A DNA stretch of 64,000 nt. Origin: Cladophialophora immunda. Its lineage: Eukaryota; Ascomycota; Eurotiomycetes; Chaetothyriales; Herpotrichiellaceae. A program made the translations under genes and the position numbers. Positions 1 through 9,937 of this stretch are shown here, piece by piece. The stretch's first letter is position 1; every line of letters starts with the position of its first letter. The stretch covers positions 994,883 through 1,058,882 of the forward strand of contig NW_015622546.1 of the NCBI RefSeq assembly GCF_000835495.1, given 5' to 3'. The notes under the pieces are model-generated. The model had not been told where the DNA came from. It saw nothing but the letters and a program-made list of their open reading frames with translations, and searched no databases.

Positions 1-1
1 G

Positions 2-1784
2 GTCGTGGCCAGCAGCACCTTCAAGGCCAAGTTTGCGGCAGATGATACGCAAACAGGCCTGGTCGTCTCCATGTTCACAACCGGGGCGTTCTTCGGCGCG
101 GCTCTGGCGGGACCCAGTGGTGACTATCTCGGCCGTCGATGGACCATTGTCCTGGGAGCCGTGATCTTTTGCCTCGGTGGCGGGCTGCAGACGGGGGCAC
201 AGAACATCAGCTACCTCTGGTCAGGCCGCTTCCTTGCCGGGCTGGGGGTGGGCTTCCTCGTCATGATCGTTCCTCTCTACCAGGCCGAGCTGGCCCATCC
301 CAGCATTCGAGGGCGCATCACGGCCCTGCAGCAGTTCATGCTCGGTGTGGGTGCGCTTGTGGCCTCGTGGATCTCGTGGGCGACGGTATGTCCGCCTCAC
401 TCCCTCAACAATCTTTGGTAATGCTTCATTCGCGGTGGCACGACTAATCTGGACTCTACAGTTTGTCCACATCAAAAACGACAGCGCCCAATGGCGGGTT
501 CCTCTTGGTCTGCAGGTTATCCCAGCCGTCTTCCTTGGCTTCTTGATATTCCTGTTCCCAGAGTCTCCCAGGTATGGCCTTTATCAGCAGTATCCTCCTC
601 CCTCTTGCTAACCACTACCTCCTACAGATGGCTCATGGACCACGACCAGCCGGACAAGGCGTTGAAGGTCTTGGCCCAACTCCATGCCCACGGCGACGAG
701 AAGGATCCCTGGGTCATTGCCGAATACGAGCAAGTCCAGACGTCCATCGCCCACGAGCACCAATACGAAGCGAAGTCGTATCTCGAACTCTTCCGGTCTC
801 GATCCGCCTTCCGCCGGCTGTTCCTCTGCTGCGCCTTGCAGGCCAGCATCCAGATGACCGGCGTCTCGGCGATCCAGTACTTCTCGGTCGAAATTTACGG
901 GCAGATCGGTATTGTCTCCCGTCCTCACAAGGATAATATCTCAGACTAAACAATGGCGCGCAGGCATCTCGGGCGACAACACGCTCAAGTACCAGGGCAT
1001 CAACAGCATCATCGCCCTGGTCGCGCAGTTCCTATGCATTCTCTTCATCGACCACACTGGTCGTCGCTGGCCGTTGATCTACGGCAACCTCGGGAACATG
1101 GTGACCTTCATCGTTGCCACCATCCTGCTGGCAAAGTTTCCTCCGGGCGTTTCAACCAACACGGGTGCCCAGTGGGGGTTTATTATCATGACCTGGCTGT
1201 ACAACTTCTCCTTCAGCGCGACGTGCGGGCCACTGTCCTGGATCATCCCGGCCGAGGTGTTTGACACGAGGACGTGAGTGCCCGCCGCATGAGATACGCT
1301 CGTGCGATCCCGCCATTCATTCGGGTTGATGATGCTAACAAAGCCTCCACAGTCGAAGCAAAGGCGTGAGCATCGCCACCATGACCAGCTTCGCCTTCAA
1401 CACGATGATTGTACGTTCCCCTTTCCCATATTTCCCACATCCCCTTCCGCCCTCCTCCCCAACCAAAAGCTAACAATTGTCTCCATTTCGCAGGGCCAAG
1501 TCACCCCCATCGCCATGACCAACATCGGCTACCGCTTCTACTACCTCTTCATTATCTGCAACTTCACCAACGCCATCTTCTTCTGGCTGCTGCTGCCGGA
1601 GACGGCGCGCCGGCCGCTAGAAGAGATGAACTACCTGTTCGAGCACGCGCCGTGGGTCGTCGTCGGCGCCAGCCGCGACAGCTACGCCAGCCACGACCTG
1701 GAGAACCGGCTGCACGAGATCGCCGCCGAGGCCGAGGTCAAGCGCGCCGGCACCGTGCTGCATGAAGAGAAGGTCGCGCACTGA
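2..1784 (+). CDS. MFS sugar transporter, 5' end cut by window edge
   Basis: Sugar porter of the major facilitator superfamily, predicted to carry a hexose or related sugar across the plasma membrane. Six exons fit: 2-385, 462-571, 628-908, 964-1273, 1353-1410 and 1494-1784, giving 477 residues in frame. The start codon and first transmembrane helix lie left of the window, since members are about 500-550 residues. Seen directly: the loop 2-3 motif GDYLGRR, the family motif PESPRW at the exon 2/3 junction, GRRW in the second half, the helix 10-12 region and the typical PETARRPLEEMNYLF tail. All five introns are GT-AG, 55-83 bp. The substrate cannot be read from sequence. The next gene (2200-3300) converges on it from the other strand. 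Confidence 0.93.
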
Positions 1785-2199
1785 ACCCGGTGAGAGGTAC
1801 GGCAAAGTTGGGAGATGGGGCAATAGTGAGTGTCTTGTCCGTCCGGAAATGCATAGGGAGAGGAGTAGCCGCTGCGCTGGTTCTTGTTGGGGGCTTGGGG
1901 TGTAAAGATTATCTTGACTCGGACGTGCTGCATGTATCCCTGTCTGGCAGGAGTGGTCGAGGCACACTATATTTGGTGTCTCTTAACACACCATTCGCCA
2001 TCTGGCAAGAGAGGACTACATGAAGAAAACATAGACAAGGGTGAATCCCACAGAGTTTGCTCGTCGACTATATTTACCCCATCCTCAGACAAGGCCACAT
2101 GCACCGCAACCCTTGAATCTATCCAAGAAGTCTACCCATGAAAGGCGCCGGCCATTTTGAACATGTTATAGTTCCAGTTCCATAGTTCAGTTCAAACAT
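1785..2199. other. convergent 3' intergenic spacer
   Basis: This 415 bp lies between the 3' ends of the sugar transporter and the NmrA-like gene. It should contain both 3' untranslated regions. I see no coding signal or repeat in it. Confidence 0.6.
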
Positions 2200-3300
2200 T
2201 CACGCCCACCGCCTGACAGCCTCCGCGATCACCCCCTCAAAGTCCAAGGGCGGCAACTCCAGAAACTCGTTGCCGACGGGCGTGATGCCCTCGCCGACGA
2301 AGTCGCTCCCGTACCCGTCGAGGAAGAAGCCGGCCTTGACCAACAACAGCGCCGCGGCCGTGTCGTTGTTGTTGCTCTCGCGCCACGCCCGCTGGGTCTG
2401 GGGGATCAGTTCCGCCGGGTCGGCGAAGTGCGTGGTTGCGTATTTGGAGCCCTTGGAGAGCTGCAGTCGCTCGAGCGCGGCGAGGATATCGTTCTGCGAC
2501 GCCGACGCGCCGTGCAGGGGGATCACCTTGTTGGCGGTCCGGGCGGGCGGGGCGAGCAGGATCTGCGCGATGCCCTCGGCCGCCCAGGGGAGGGTGGACC
2601 AGGAGAGCTTGTGCGTGCCGTTTTGCCACAGGTGGGCGGTGCGGGTTTGGAGGTGGATGTCGGCGAAGGCGATGGAGGGGTCGAGTGTCCTGTGTGATGA
2701 GGGGAGGTTGTCGTTAGCAAACACACTCACTCACGCACATACACACGAGAGAGGGAGAGGAAGCTCTCTTACCAGTCCAGCCACAGGCCCGTCGGCACCG
2801 CCGTCCACGACAACCCACTCGACTCCTTCTGCTTCAGGTACTCGATGATGGCCCCCTTGGCGTCAAAAACCGGACACAGGGCCCGCGCGGCAGGGTTGGT
2901 GTTGTTGACGCCGTACTCGGAGGGCAGGAAGCGCTTGACCCGGGCCTCGACCGCGGCGTCGACGAGCTTCTCCTCGACGGCGATGGCGCCGAAGCCGATG
3001 GCCGAGACGACCGCGTCCTGGCCGCGCAGGGCGTCGACGAGCTGCTCGTGCGGCAGGTCGTCGTCGACGTAGTGCACCGTCACACCGGCCGGGAAGGTCG
3101 ACTTGGACGATCGCCGCGCGATGATGGACACGTTGAACAGGTCCGGCTTGGATGCCAGCGCCTTGACCACGTGGTGGCCGATGTTTGTGCCCCCGGCCTG
3201 TGCACCAGCTGTCATTAGCATAGAAGAGACAGAGAGACTTTCAAGGCGAGAGACATACTCCGAAGACGACGACGTTCTTGAAATGCTCCGAGGGTGTCAT
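2200..3300 (-). CDS. NmrA-like / isoflavone-reductase-type NAD(P)-binding protein
   Basis: Atypical short-chain dehydrogenase of the NmrA/isoflavone reductase group, a cytosolic NAD(P)-binding Rossmann protein. Three exons read on the minus strand: 3300-3259, 3197-2773 and 2689-2200, joined to 318 residues, the usual size. The first intron splits off a 14-residue start, and joining it restores the dinucleotide motif GAGGTNIG directly after the first beta strand. The second intron falls after GLWLDW. Also visible are SAIGFGA and the FLPSEYG stretch typical of this group. It may be an enzyme (phenylpropanoid-type reductase) or a redox sensor like NmrA; sequence alone does not decide. A TATA-like element lies about 160 bp upstream. 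Confidence 0.88.
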
Positions 3301-4321
3301 GTCTCAAAAGAGTGCCTGGTCTGTTAAACTCCCTTGAGATTCGTACGATACGGTATCGTCAATATAGTGATCTGGACAGATATTGAACTTTGTGGCTTGA
3401 TGGCTCTGCTTGCTGGTTGTATTCCTGCACCGCTTTACCGCCAGGCTTCGTCTGCGTCCTTATATACCCATCCCATCGCGTTCTCGACCACGCACCAAAC
3501 GTATCACGCCGGCTTTCCACTGGCCGAATTCGTCCTTGGGTGGGTTTCTAAGCAACATGCTGTAGAAGGGAGTCGGCACCGCGAGAATCACTCAAGGATG
3601 TGGCTTTGGCAGATGTCATAAGCATAGTCTGTCTCTACGTAACCGGTCAGAAATCGCCGGAAAGCGAAGGAGGCAGGTTTGAAAAGAGAAAATAGCAAGT
3701 GGTCCTCATCCGTGTGGGAGATCAGGCGTTGTTGTGTGGTCTTTGGGTCCTGGTTGGCCGACACGCTGTTTGTAGAGGAGCTGGATGCTTTTGATGGTAC
3801 GTAAAGCGCGATGGACATTGCTCGGCGAAGAAGTGTACTCATGATAATCAATTTGGTTAAGTCAGCGCCCAGTCGCGTAATAGTGTCCTTGCATCGGCTG
3901 ATTACTTTCTCGGTTGGCGGAGTGTCAGAGCCTGGCCAGGGCTGGAAATTCCCCGATGCGGGAAGAGGCTGTGTGGATGCCACCGCAGTGGTAGAACCGA
4001 GATCGGGGGATATCCAGTTGTTCCGCAGCATACCGGCTCATGGCTAAGGACATCTGCTTGACCATCTAGAATGTGCCTTTGAGTGTATTGTCATCTCTTG
4101 GCCCGCCCAGACAAGGCGAGAAGAATAAGAAGGTACCGTCGCCAATGAATTTCGACCATAGCCCGGGGGACTCCTCCCACCAACATCCACAGACAAGAAA
4201 AGTAGTCGAGACAGCTTCTCCAGACTACTACCAAGCTAGCGGTGGCGTTGGGAATCCATGAGAGCATTCCGATCGCTCGCTCGCCACCACCACGCCGTCT
4301 CTTCTATCTTCTCGCCGATGC
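3301..4321. other. intergenic region with a doubtful minus-strand reading frame
   Basis: It holds the promoter of the NmrA-like gene and the 3' flank of the GST gene. A 147-codon open frame runs from 4031 to 3588 on the minus strand, and another frame opens at 4062. Neither shows a recognisable domain, a credible intron or a convincing composition. Either could be a relic. I do not call a gene here. Confidence 0.4.
3460..3466 (-). promoter_or_regulatory. TATA-like element upstream of the NmrA-like gene
   Basis: TATATAA on the minus strand, about 160 bp before the start codon at 3300. Its position fits a core promoter of that gene; it is inferred from motif and spacing only. Confidence 0.4.
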
Positions 4322-5145
4322 TCATTTGTTCCACCCTGGGACAACTTGACTATATCCATCGTCAAGCGGCTTGACAACCTCCTTCCACGCCTCTCGGGCA
4401 CTGACAGTTTCCCACCACCTCCTTAGATTCGGTCTCCCCTCGAAAACATCAAGACATTTGCTGACGGTGAACATGCATGGCATGTAGAAGATGTCGACGA
4501 GGCTGTACTCGGTTCCTCCCATGTACGGCGTCTTCGACAGCGCCTTGTCGAGCACGTCCAGACAGTCAAGCAGTTTCGGCTTGTGTCTTGCGACGACGGC
4601 TTCATCTGTGGCCTTTCCTAATGCGCTGTTGCGGTCGTGTCAATCAATCGATCACAATGCGTGGTGCTTTGGGGTGGTGGGAGGACGGAAGTGATGGCAA
4701 AGGAGAGGCATACGGGCGAATGAGTGTCTCGCCAATGACAGGCGCGACATGGCTATCGAACTCGATCGCCTCGAGGGTCAACCGCATCTCCCAGACGCCA
4801 TTGACTTTAACGTCGGTACTCTCGGGCATCAGTCTCGGGCCCACGTCCGCGTACTTCAGGCACAGATAGCGGGCAATTGCGCGAGACTCGAAGATCGCGA
4901 CATCGCCGTCCTCTACCAGTGGGACCCTCCCGAAGATGGACTTCGCACGGAAGTCTTCAGTCTGTCGATTGCCCTGTTAGCAACGCGCGACCTTCGGTTT
5001 GAGTGCAGTGACTGCTTGCCTTGTGTTTCCCCCCGATGAGGTCGGCCGTGATTCTTTCGACGTCTCCGATCCCTTTCTCGGCCAGCACGAGCTCGGGCCG
5101 CAGACAGTTCCATGAGAGCGTCGATGTCCAGAGTTTGAGAGTCAT
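4322..5145 (-). CDS. glutathione S-transferase
   Basis: Cytosolic glutathione S-transferase of 225 residues, the normal size, conjugating glutathione to electrophiles. Exons on the minus strand are 5145-5020, 4961-4714 and 4625-4322. The N-terminal thioredoxin-like domain shows LKLWTSTLSWNCLRPELVL, then FGRVPLVEDGDVAIFESRAI, the conserved GSH-binding loop with the ES pair. The C-terminal helical domain contains YSLVDIFYMPCM, matching the N-capping box region. The start at 5145 gives the standard beta strand at residue 3; an in-frame ATG lies further upstream (about 5199). Intron 1 appears to use a GC donor (AAG|GCAAGC), because no GT fits and the join restores the expected GGKHK...DFRAKSIFG order. 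Class looks phi/theta-like (fungal EF1Bgamma/Ure2-like). Confidence 0.9.
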
Positions 5146-5658
5146 GACTGGAGGGTTGTCGGTTCCTTTTTCGGGAGGATCAGACTGTTGGCGAACCATT
5201 GAGCACTGGAGGGCAACTGGGTCGCTCTTTATGTACACTCGTTCCCATCCTCTGCACCATGACGTTTCGTTTCGTTTTCGGAGGAGGGGTTGTTTCCCTC
5301 TCTGTCTTCAGTGTTCGCTCAGCTGCACGGTATACGAAGCAGCGGACTTGGCGCTTCGAGATTTGTTCTCGTCGGCATCGTATTTGCCCCGACCGGGTTC
5401 TCGAACCATAACGTTATCGGCCCATGAGCACAACTGGGAATCACACCAATGCGGAATAAAAGAACCACTGCAGTAAACGACAATGAATTGGTCCATTATT
5501 TCTCGAGGCAGGGGACACCTTAACGACACAGCTGCATTCAATTTCACAATCTTTCTAAGCATTACGACATCTCTCTCCAAGCGATCACAATGGACACTCT
5601 TTTCGCCGGATGGCACTCATATGCTTGGAAATGAGCCCGGATATGCTCATCAAGTGGC
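5146..5658. other. intergenic spacer
   Basis: Promoter side of the GST gene and 3' flank of the four-helix membrane protein gene. No coding or repeat signal seen. Confidence 0.5.
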
Positions 5659-6554
5659 TCAACCTGTGACCTGATTGAAGACTGCCGAGCCGATCTCGCC
5701 AACAATCTCGGTCTTCAGCCCTTCCTGCCTGCTACTGAAGTACCAGGAGACACTAGTCGTAAGTATCTTGATGACGACCTCGGCGACTGAGACTTCCCAA
5801 GAGGATGCCTGTGTAGATCCAGCGTCAGACATTGATTACCTGTAGCAACCACTTGCGGGAATTGAGACAGAGTGACATAGGCTTAGGGTCTGACAAGAAG
5901 ACTCACCTGAAGCCTGCACAGGCTTTCAAAGTTCAGCTTACGACTCCCAAGTTGTTGTTGAATTGCTCTGGCTTTGTCGGTGCAACTCCAGCCCCAAAGA
6001 TCCTTCTCTGTCTTCTCGACCCTGTATAACACCGAAACGACCACCCATGCCACGATATGCACGGCAGCATACAGAAGGCTGAAAAACGCTGCCTTATGCT
6101 TGGCTCGGCACCAAAGAGCAACCAGTGCTGTCAACGCCAAGAGAGAGGTGACGATGGAGGCGACGGCTAGCATGAAAGTCGGCCAGAGGACGCTGTCTCT
6201 CGCCCACGGCCCCCAAGGCCGACCTTCGACGAAGAGGGTTTTGGTGGTGTAGAATTTGTAAATGGTGTAGATCATGATTGATTCCATAAAGGCCGACAGT
6301 AGCGCTGAAATGACACTCGTGATCCCCGCCGCAATACTGGCCCAACGTCGGAACTTGTTGTATTGTCTCAGGAGAAACTCGCGCCTAGGATTGACCAGGT
6401 GCTCGTTCTTCTGCATTGACGTATGCCGCTCATAGTCACGCAGGTCATCGGGTAGCATCTCTGTCCAACGGATGTGAGCATGTGATTTATCATTGCTGAA
6501 CTCTGGGATCCCGTTCGTGGACTTGAGGACTTCTTGTAGAAGCCTTGGTGTCAT
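5659..6554 (-). CDS. multi-pass membrane protein of unknown function
   Basis: Two exons on the minus strand, 6554-5907 and 5808-5659, give 265 residues. Hydrophobic helices are visible at about residues 72-102, 124-148 and 155-178, followed by the segment KDLWGWSC and a further amphipathic helix encoded by exon 2 (with VSWYF). The second exon follows a GTGAGT donor and is well supported, because it continues the hydrophobic pattern and ends cleanly. I recall uncharacterised fungal membrane proteins with a similar WGWSC segment, but no function. The start is uncertain. The frame stays open for 26 more codons upstream (6555-6632) with protein-like composition, so a 5' exon may be missing or lost; hydrophobic frames at 6565-7056 could be its remains. 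Confidence 0.65.
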
Positions 6555-7463
6555 ATTTACTCGATCACACCAATGGGCAGTGATGGCATTGGATAGACAG
6601 AACAGTCTGTCTGATACCCAGAAAGATTGCGCTTATATTGAGATGACGGATTCTGGACAACCCGACAGTTAAGGACAAGAGGCGCAGCAGGAAGATCGCA
6701 ATCATGACGACGAAGAAGTTTGACCTTGGTCGAGCTTCGAACGAGTTTGGACGGATGAGCATTGCTAGACAGGATCCTATGACGCGAAGTGTCAGGCTGA
6801 GTCTAAGAAAGGCAAAGAGAAGCACATATGATACATGCCTGTTCCAGTTAGCGAAGTCCAGGCAATCGCATTCCCCTGTTCGGGTGGAACAGCTCGAGTA
6901 AAGAAAATATTGCCGAAAGGATTCTTTTTCGGAGCTAAATGCATGATGCTGGATACTGGTGAGGAGTGTGAATGGACAAAGTTTCCCGTGCAGCTTTACA
7001 ATGGGTATTGCCTGACGGCTAGGGTGTAAACCGAAACCACAAGACTGCGCTGACAAGGCACTCCATATTCGACTGGGGTAATACCTTGAAACAGCTAGGG
7101 GTCAATGTACGCGTACGCATCATTAAGTATCATAACCTACCGTTAAGGACATATTCAAGCATATAAACTGTGGAGCCTCTTCCCGCAGAGCTCAGGATGT
7201 TGCACCTTGATGCCGCTACCTCCTTTACTGAGCATGCCATATTCGTCCCGCAGACTGGGGCGAAATCTGCGGATGCAAAGCGCATCGAAATGCGGAAATG
7301 CCAATGGAATTTCCCGGCAAGGTGCAAAACGAAAGCCGATCTTTTCAGTGCCCCCATAGCAAAGGTCGCAGGGAGGATTTGAGCTGGCCTTGATCCCAGA
7401 AGTCAGAACCCAAGACTTGTTCGAGACCGAAGCAGCTTCTGACATTCCTGCAAACAACCACAG
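6555..7463. other. gene-poor region with possible lost 5' exon
   Basis: On the minus strand a frame at 7056-6565 encodes two hydrophobic helices. It overlaps, in another frame, the open extension of the membrane protein gene at 6555-6632. No splice pair that I can find joins the two frames, which suggests a frameshifted or decayed first part. From 7057 to 7463 I see no coding signal. Confidence 0.4.
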
Positions 7464-7733
7464 TACAACGGAGTCCAAGCACCCAACAATGAGGATGCCA
7501 CTGCTGAAGGCGAAAGAGGACTCTTCAGAGCTGTCCGCCGAGGTCTCACCGTAGACTTCGTCGGGGAACAAACCTTTGACAGGCTGCTGGGCATTGTCGG
7601 CGGAGCCATCGTTGGATCGTTGACAGAGGTCTGGGCTAAGAAGAAAAAGCTGTTCAGCCCCCGGCCAACAACTTCAACACAAAAGCTTCCATATCCGCCA
7701 GCACCAAGTCCTGGATCCTCAGCCATTTGTTGA
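7464..7733 (+). pseudogene. glycine-zipper protein, 3' exon only (relic)
   Basis: An 89-codon frame preceded by an acceptor-like CCACAG and ended by TGA. It starts YNGVQAPNNED, then AEGERGLF, then LLGIVGGAIVGSLTE and a KKKK run. This order (YNGV.AP, EGERGL, a helix with small residues spaced every three or four, then a lysine patch) is how I remember fungal glycine-zipper proteins with a Q/Y/G-rich N-terminus. Here the first glycine zipper has been replaced by charged residues, and I find no Q/Y/G-rich exon upstream. I read it as a fragment or a strongly diverged copy. It is too short and exonic for a standard open-frame search starting at ATG. Confidence 0.45.
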
Positions 7734-8229
7734 ATCGACGACCACCATGTCTACCTCAACCCAAGTCTGTCCCTGATATTGGCAAGCACCCGCCCCAGGT
7801 ACTCGAACCTTCCCCCAAATTCGTGTGGACATCGTCATCACCGAGGGTGTGAGGGGTTTCTTTTTTGGCAGAAAATAGCAGGGCAACACGCTGCGAGAGG
7901 TGGTAGCTGCTCGAGAGGAATGGATGTCGGTGATTCATAGCTTGGCGTCATTCATTGAGCAGGGCGATACCGCATGGCTCTGTCTCTCCCTTGGGCCAGT
8001 ACAAGGGCTTTGGGCCTGGTCACGGAGCAGGGACGATGGGCCAAGTATTGCGGTTGGTATATAGTCGAGAGGTCGCAGGTGGGCGTAGGGCACTCGTCAC
8101 CGAAAGGGCACATCAGTTCAGACGCAGTTTACTTACGCGGCTTCTGGGTATATGGTCCACCGCATTTACTCCGATGTTGATCCGTAATTGGCATCATGGC
8201 ACTAAGCCAAATTCAGCCTATGAGGCTTC
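7734..8229. other. intergenic, no gene seen
   Basis: Several frames of 60-90 codons exist on both strands, but none has a recognisable domain or good splice signals. Confidence 0.4.
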
Positions 8230-8410
8230 GTGCTAGAAACTCGTCAAACTCTTCTGTGACATTTACCACATCAACCACGAGTCTGACACGCTTCAACAGA
8301 TGCCGGTTGTCTGACGTCGCTGAAGCCATCACCCTGGAGTCTCCGATGCGGCCGCCACGGTACTGGACAGGAAAGCACTTGTCTCTTTCGAGCTTGTGAG
8401 GTATTTTCCC
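8230..8410 (+). pseudogene. degenerate coding fragment with stops and a frame change
   Basis: Plus-strand reading gives the protein-like segment KLVKLFCDIYHINHESDTLQ. It is broken just before by a TAG and just after QMPVV by a TGA. The segment DVAEAITLES follows in the next frame, and then ALVSFELVRYFPSR in the first frame again. The composition (amphipathic helices) is coding-like, while the stops and frame changes are not. No family identified. Confidence 0.3.
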
Positions 8411-8528
8411 TCAAGGAGATGAGTTTTGTCCCGCTGTCTGCAAGTCATTAGAGGATCGAAGGGGGGTGAGATCAATCAGGTTCTAGCCGAGATGACCGCG
8501 GCAGGAGCCTGGTGGCTGGTTACAGTGG

Positions 8529-8536
8529 TATATAAA
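8529..8536 (+). promoter_or_regulatory. TATA box upstream of the secreted protein gene
   Basis: TATATAAA, 129 bp before the ATG at 8665. Good match to the core promoter element, and consistent with a strongly regulated small secreted protein. Confidence 0.5.
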
Positions 8537-8664
8537 CATATATGAACGAGTACATGGCACCGTCGTGCACAGAACTCTCTGCAATAAGCCCTGGTGAACG
8601 TTTGATATTCACACCGTTAAAATCTCTCTGCGATACCCGATCCGCCTCGCTCGGTTCAGCCACC

Positions 8665-9171
8665 ATGCAATTGCTCCTTCAGATTCTCTCGTTTACATTC
8701 CTCCTCTTCATCGTCCACACGACAGCGTCTCCCTTGTGGTGGGATGACCACCCGGAGCCGCCGACCGGCACGACCGGCGACTTCAGCTACCCAATCCGCC
8801 CTCGCGACCCAGCCAACACGTCCGTCAACCCTGAAGCCGTGACCGGAACGACTTGCATAGATCCCACGGCGGTTCTCAATACGCACGATACCAACGTCGC
8901 CATTCTGTCCATCTGCGGCGGTATCGCCGGGTCAATAGAGTTTTGTGGCGGCGACCCATCAACGACAGTGGGGGCCTCGGGAACCTCGAAGTTTACATTG
9001 ACAGCCGTGAATGCAGCCCAGGGCGCCACGATCAACGTGAGCAAGGGAAGATGGGAAGGGTGTGTGAGAGCGGCACAAGCAGTCTGTCCGACAGGGACGT
9101 ACAGCAGCACTTGTGTGGGCGGGACCAGTGACGGGGCCGGGTTCACCTTTGTGTTGAGTGAGAATAATTGA
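8665..9171 (+). CDS. small secreted cysteine-rich protein
   Basis: Single-exon gene of 168 residues. The start at 8665 places a clean signal peptide at residues 1-21 (hydrophobic core LLLQILSFTFLLFIV, cleavage near TTA-SP). An upstream in-frame ATG at 8542 would bury the signal. The mature part has six cysteines (64, 84, 94, 133, 141, 150), enough for three disulfides, and two N-glycosylation sequons (Asn51, Asn124). It is not a hydrophobin, because the CC pairs are missing, and it is not a CFEM protein. I do not recognise the family; related small extracellular proteins may act as effectors, antimicrobials or cell-wall factors, but none of this is shown. A TATA box lies upstream. Confidence 0.78.
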   Translation: MQLLLQILSFTFLLFIVHTTASPLWWDDHPEPPTGTTGDFSYPIRPRDPANTSVNPEAVTGTTCIDPTAVLNTHDTNVAILSICGGIAGSIEFCGGDPSTTVGASGTSKFTLTAVNAAQGATINVSKGRWEGCVRAAQAVCPTGTYSSTCVGGTSDGAGFTFVLSENN

Positions 9172-9937
9172 GTGTATACTGTAGCCGCTTACTGGTGTTT
9201 GCGACGGACTACAAAAGGCGATAACGAATTTATGCTTCTCATGGCAATCATCATCCTAACAAGAGTTCCACTGTAACAAGCTATGAGAGATATCGGAGAA
9301 GGGGGTGGCCTTCGCCCTCTAGAGATATCCAACAAGTGCCGTGTTCAACGATGTGCCGAGGAACTTCGGAATAAGGGTCTTCCTGCTCAATATGAAAGTC
9401 CTGACCCTGCTGGAACGAGACCAGTTACCGTGTAGAACTTGTCATGGACAGAGATGTCAAATCAATTCTGTGACCAAGAGACAATGACGAGACACAGATT
9501 GCACACCGCTCGCATAGGCATTGAGACTGCCGTGAACGGCCCTGGGCGAAAGTTGATTCCCAAGTTGCTCCCGAGGAGTCCTGAGCGGCATCAAGATAGG
9601 AAGAAAAACAGATCTGAACAGCCTCTATTCTGGCTGTCATGTTCTATCCCCTGATATATAAATGATCATGTAAAGAAGGATAAATCTGAAGAAGTGGTCG
9701 TAATTCGTGAACCGCCCAAATACCCAACAAACTCCTCCGCCTGGCTCATATCCAGCATCCCATTATTCCAATCCTCACCGTCAATGTTGCTGAATCTTGG
9801 GGCAGTGGTCATTGAGCCCGGTTTCAAGGACGGAGCATGCCTGCTCCAAGAAAGAAAACTTGATGGGTTTCCCTCCAAATAGACCCAATATAGAAAGCAA
9901 TAAAACTATATACACACAATATACTCTGAAGTTGCGC
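9172..9937. other. convergent spacer
   Basis: Between the 3' ends of the secreted protein gene and the zinc-cluster regulator. On the minus strand, 9666-9830 encodes FSNIDGEDWNNGMLDMSQAE, resembling the acidic tail of fungal regulators. It might be a missed last exon of the regulator, although I found no good donor for it. Confidence 0.4.

Noticed and set aside
3588..4062. Minus-strand frames of 147 and 46 codons between NmrA-like and GST genes
   Set aside because: Two competing frames, no domain, no convincing intron; kept only as a note in the spacer.
7155..8236. Several 60-138 codon frames on both strands
   Set aside because: No similarity, no splice signals; probably chance frames in decayed DNA.
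8665..9171. Secreted protein as a hydrophobin or CFEM protein
   Set aside because: Six cysteines without the paired CC of hydrophobins (which need eight) and without CFEM spacing.
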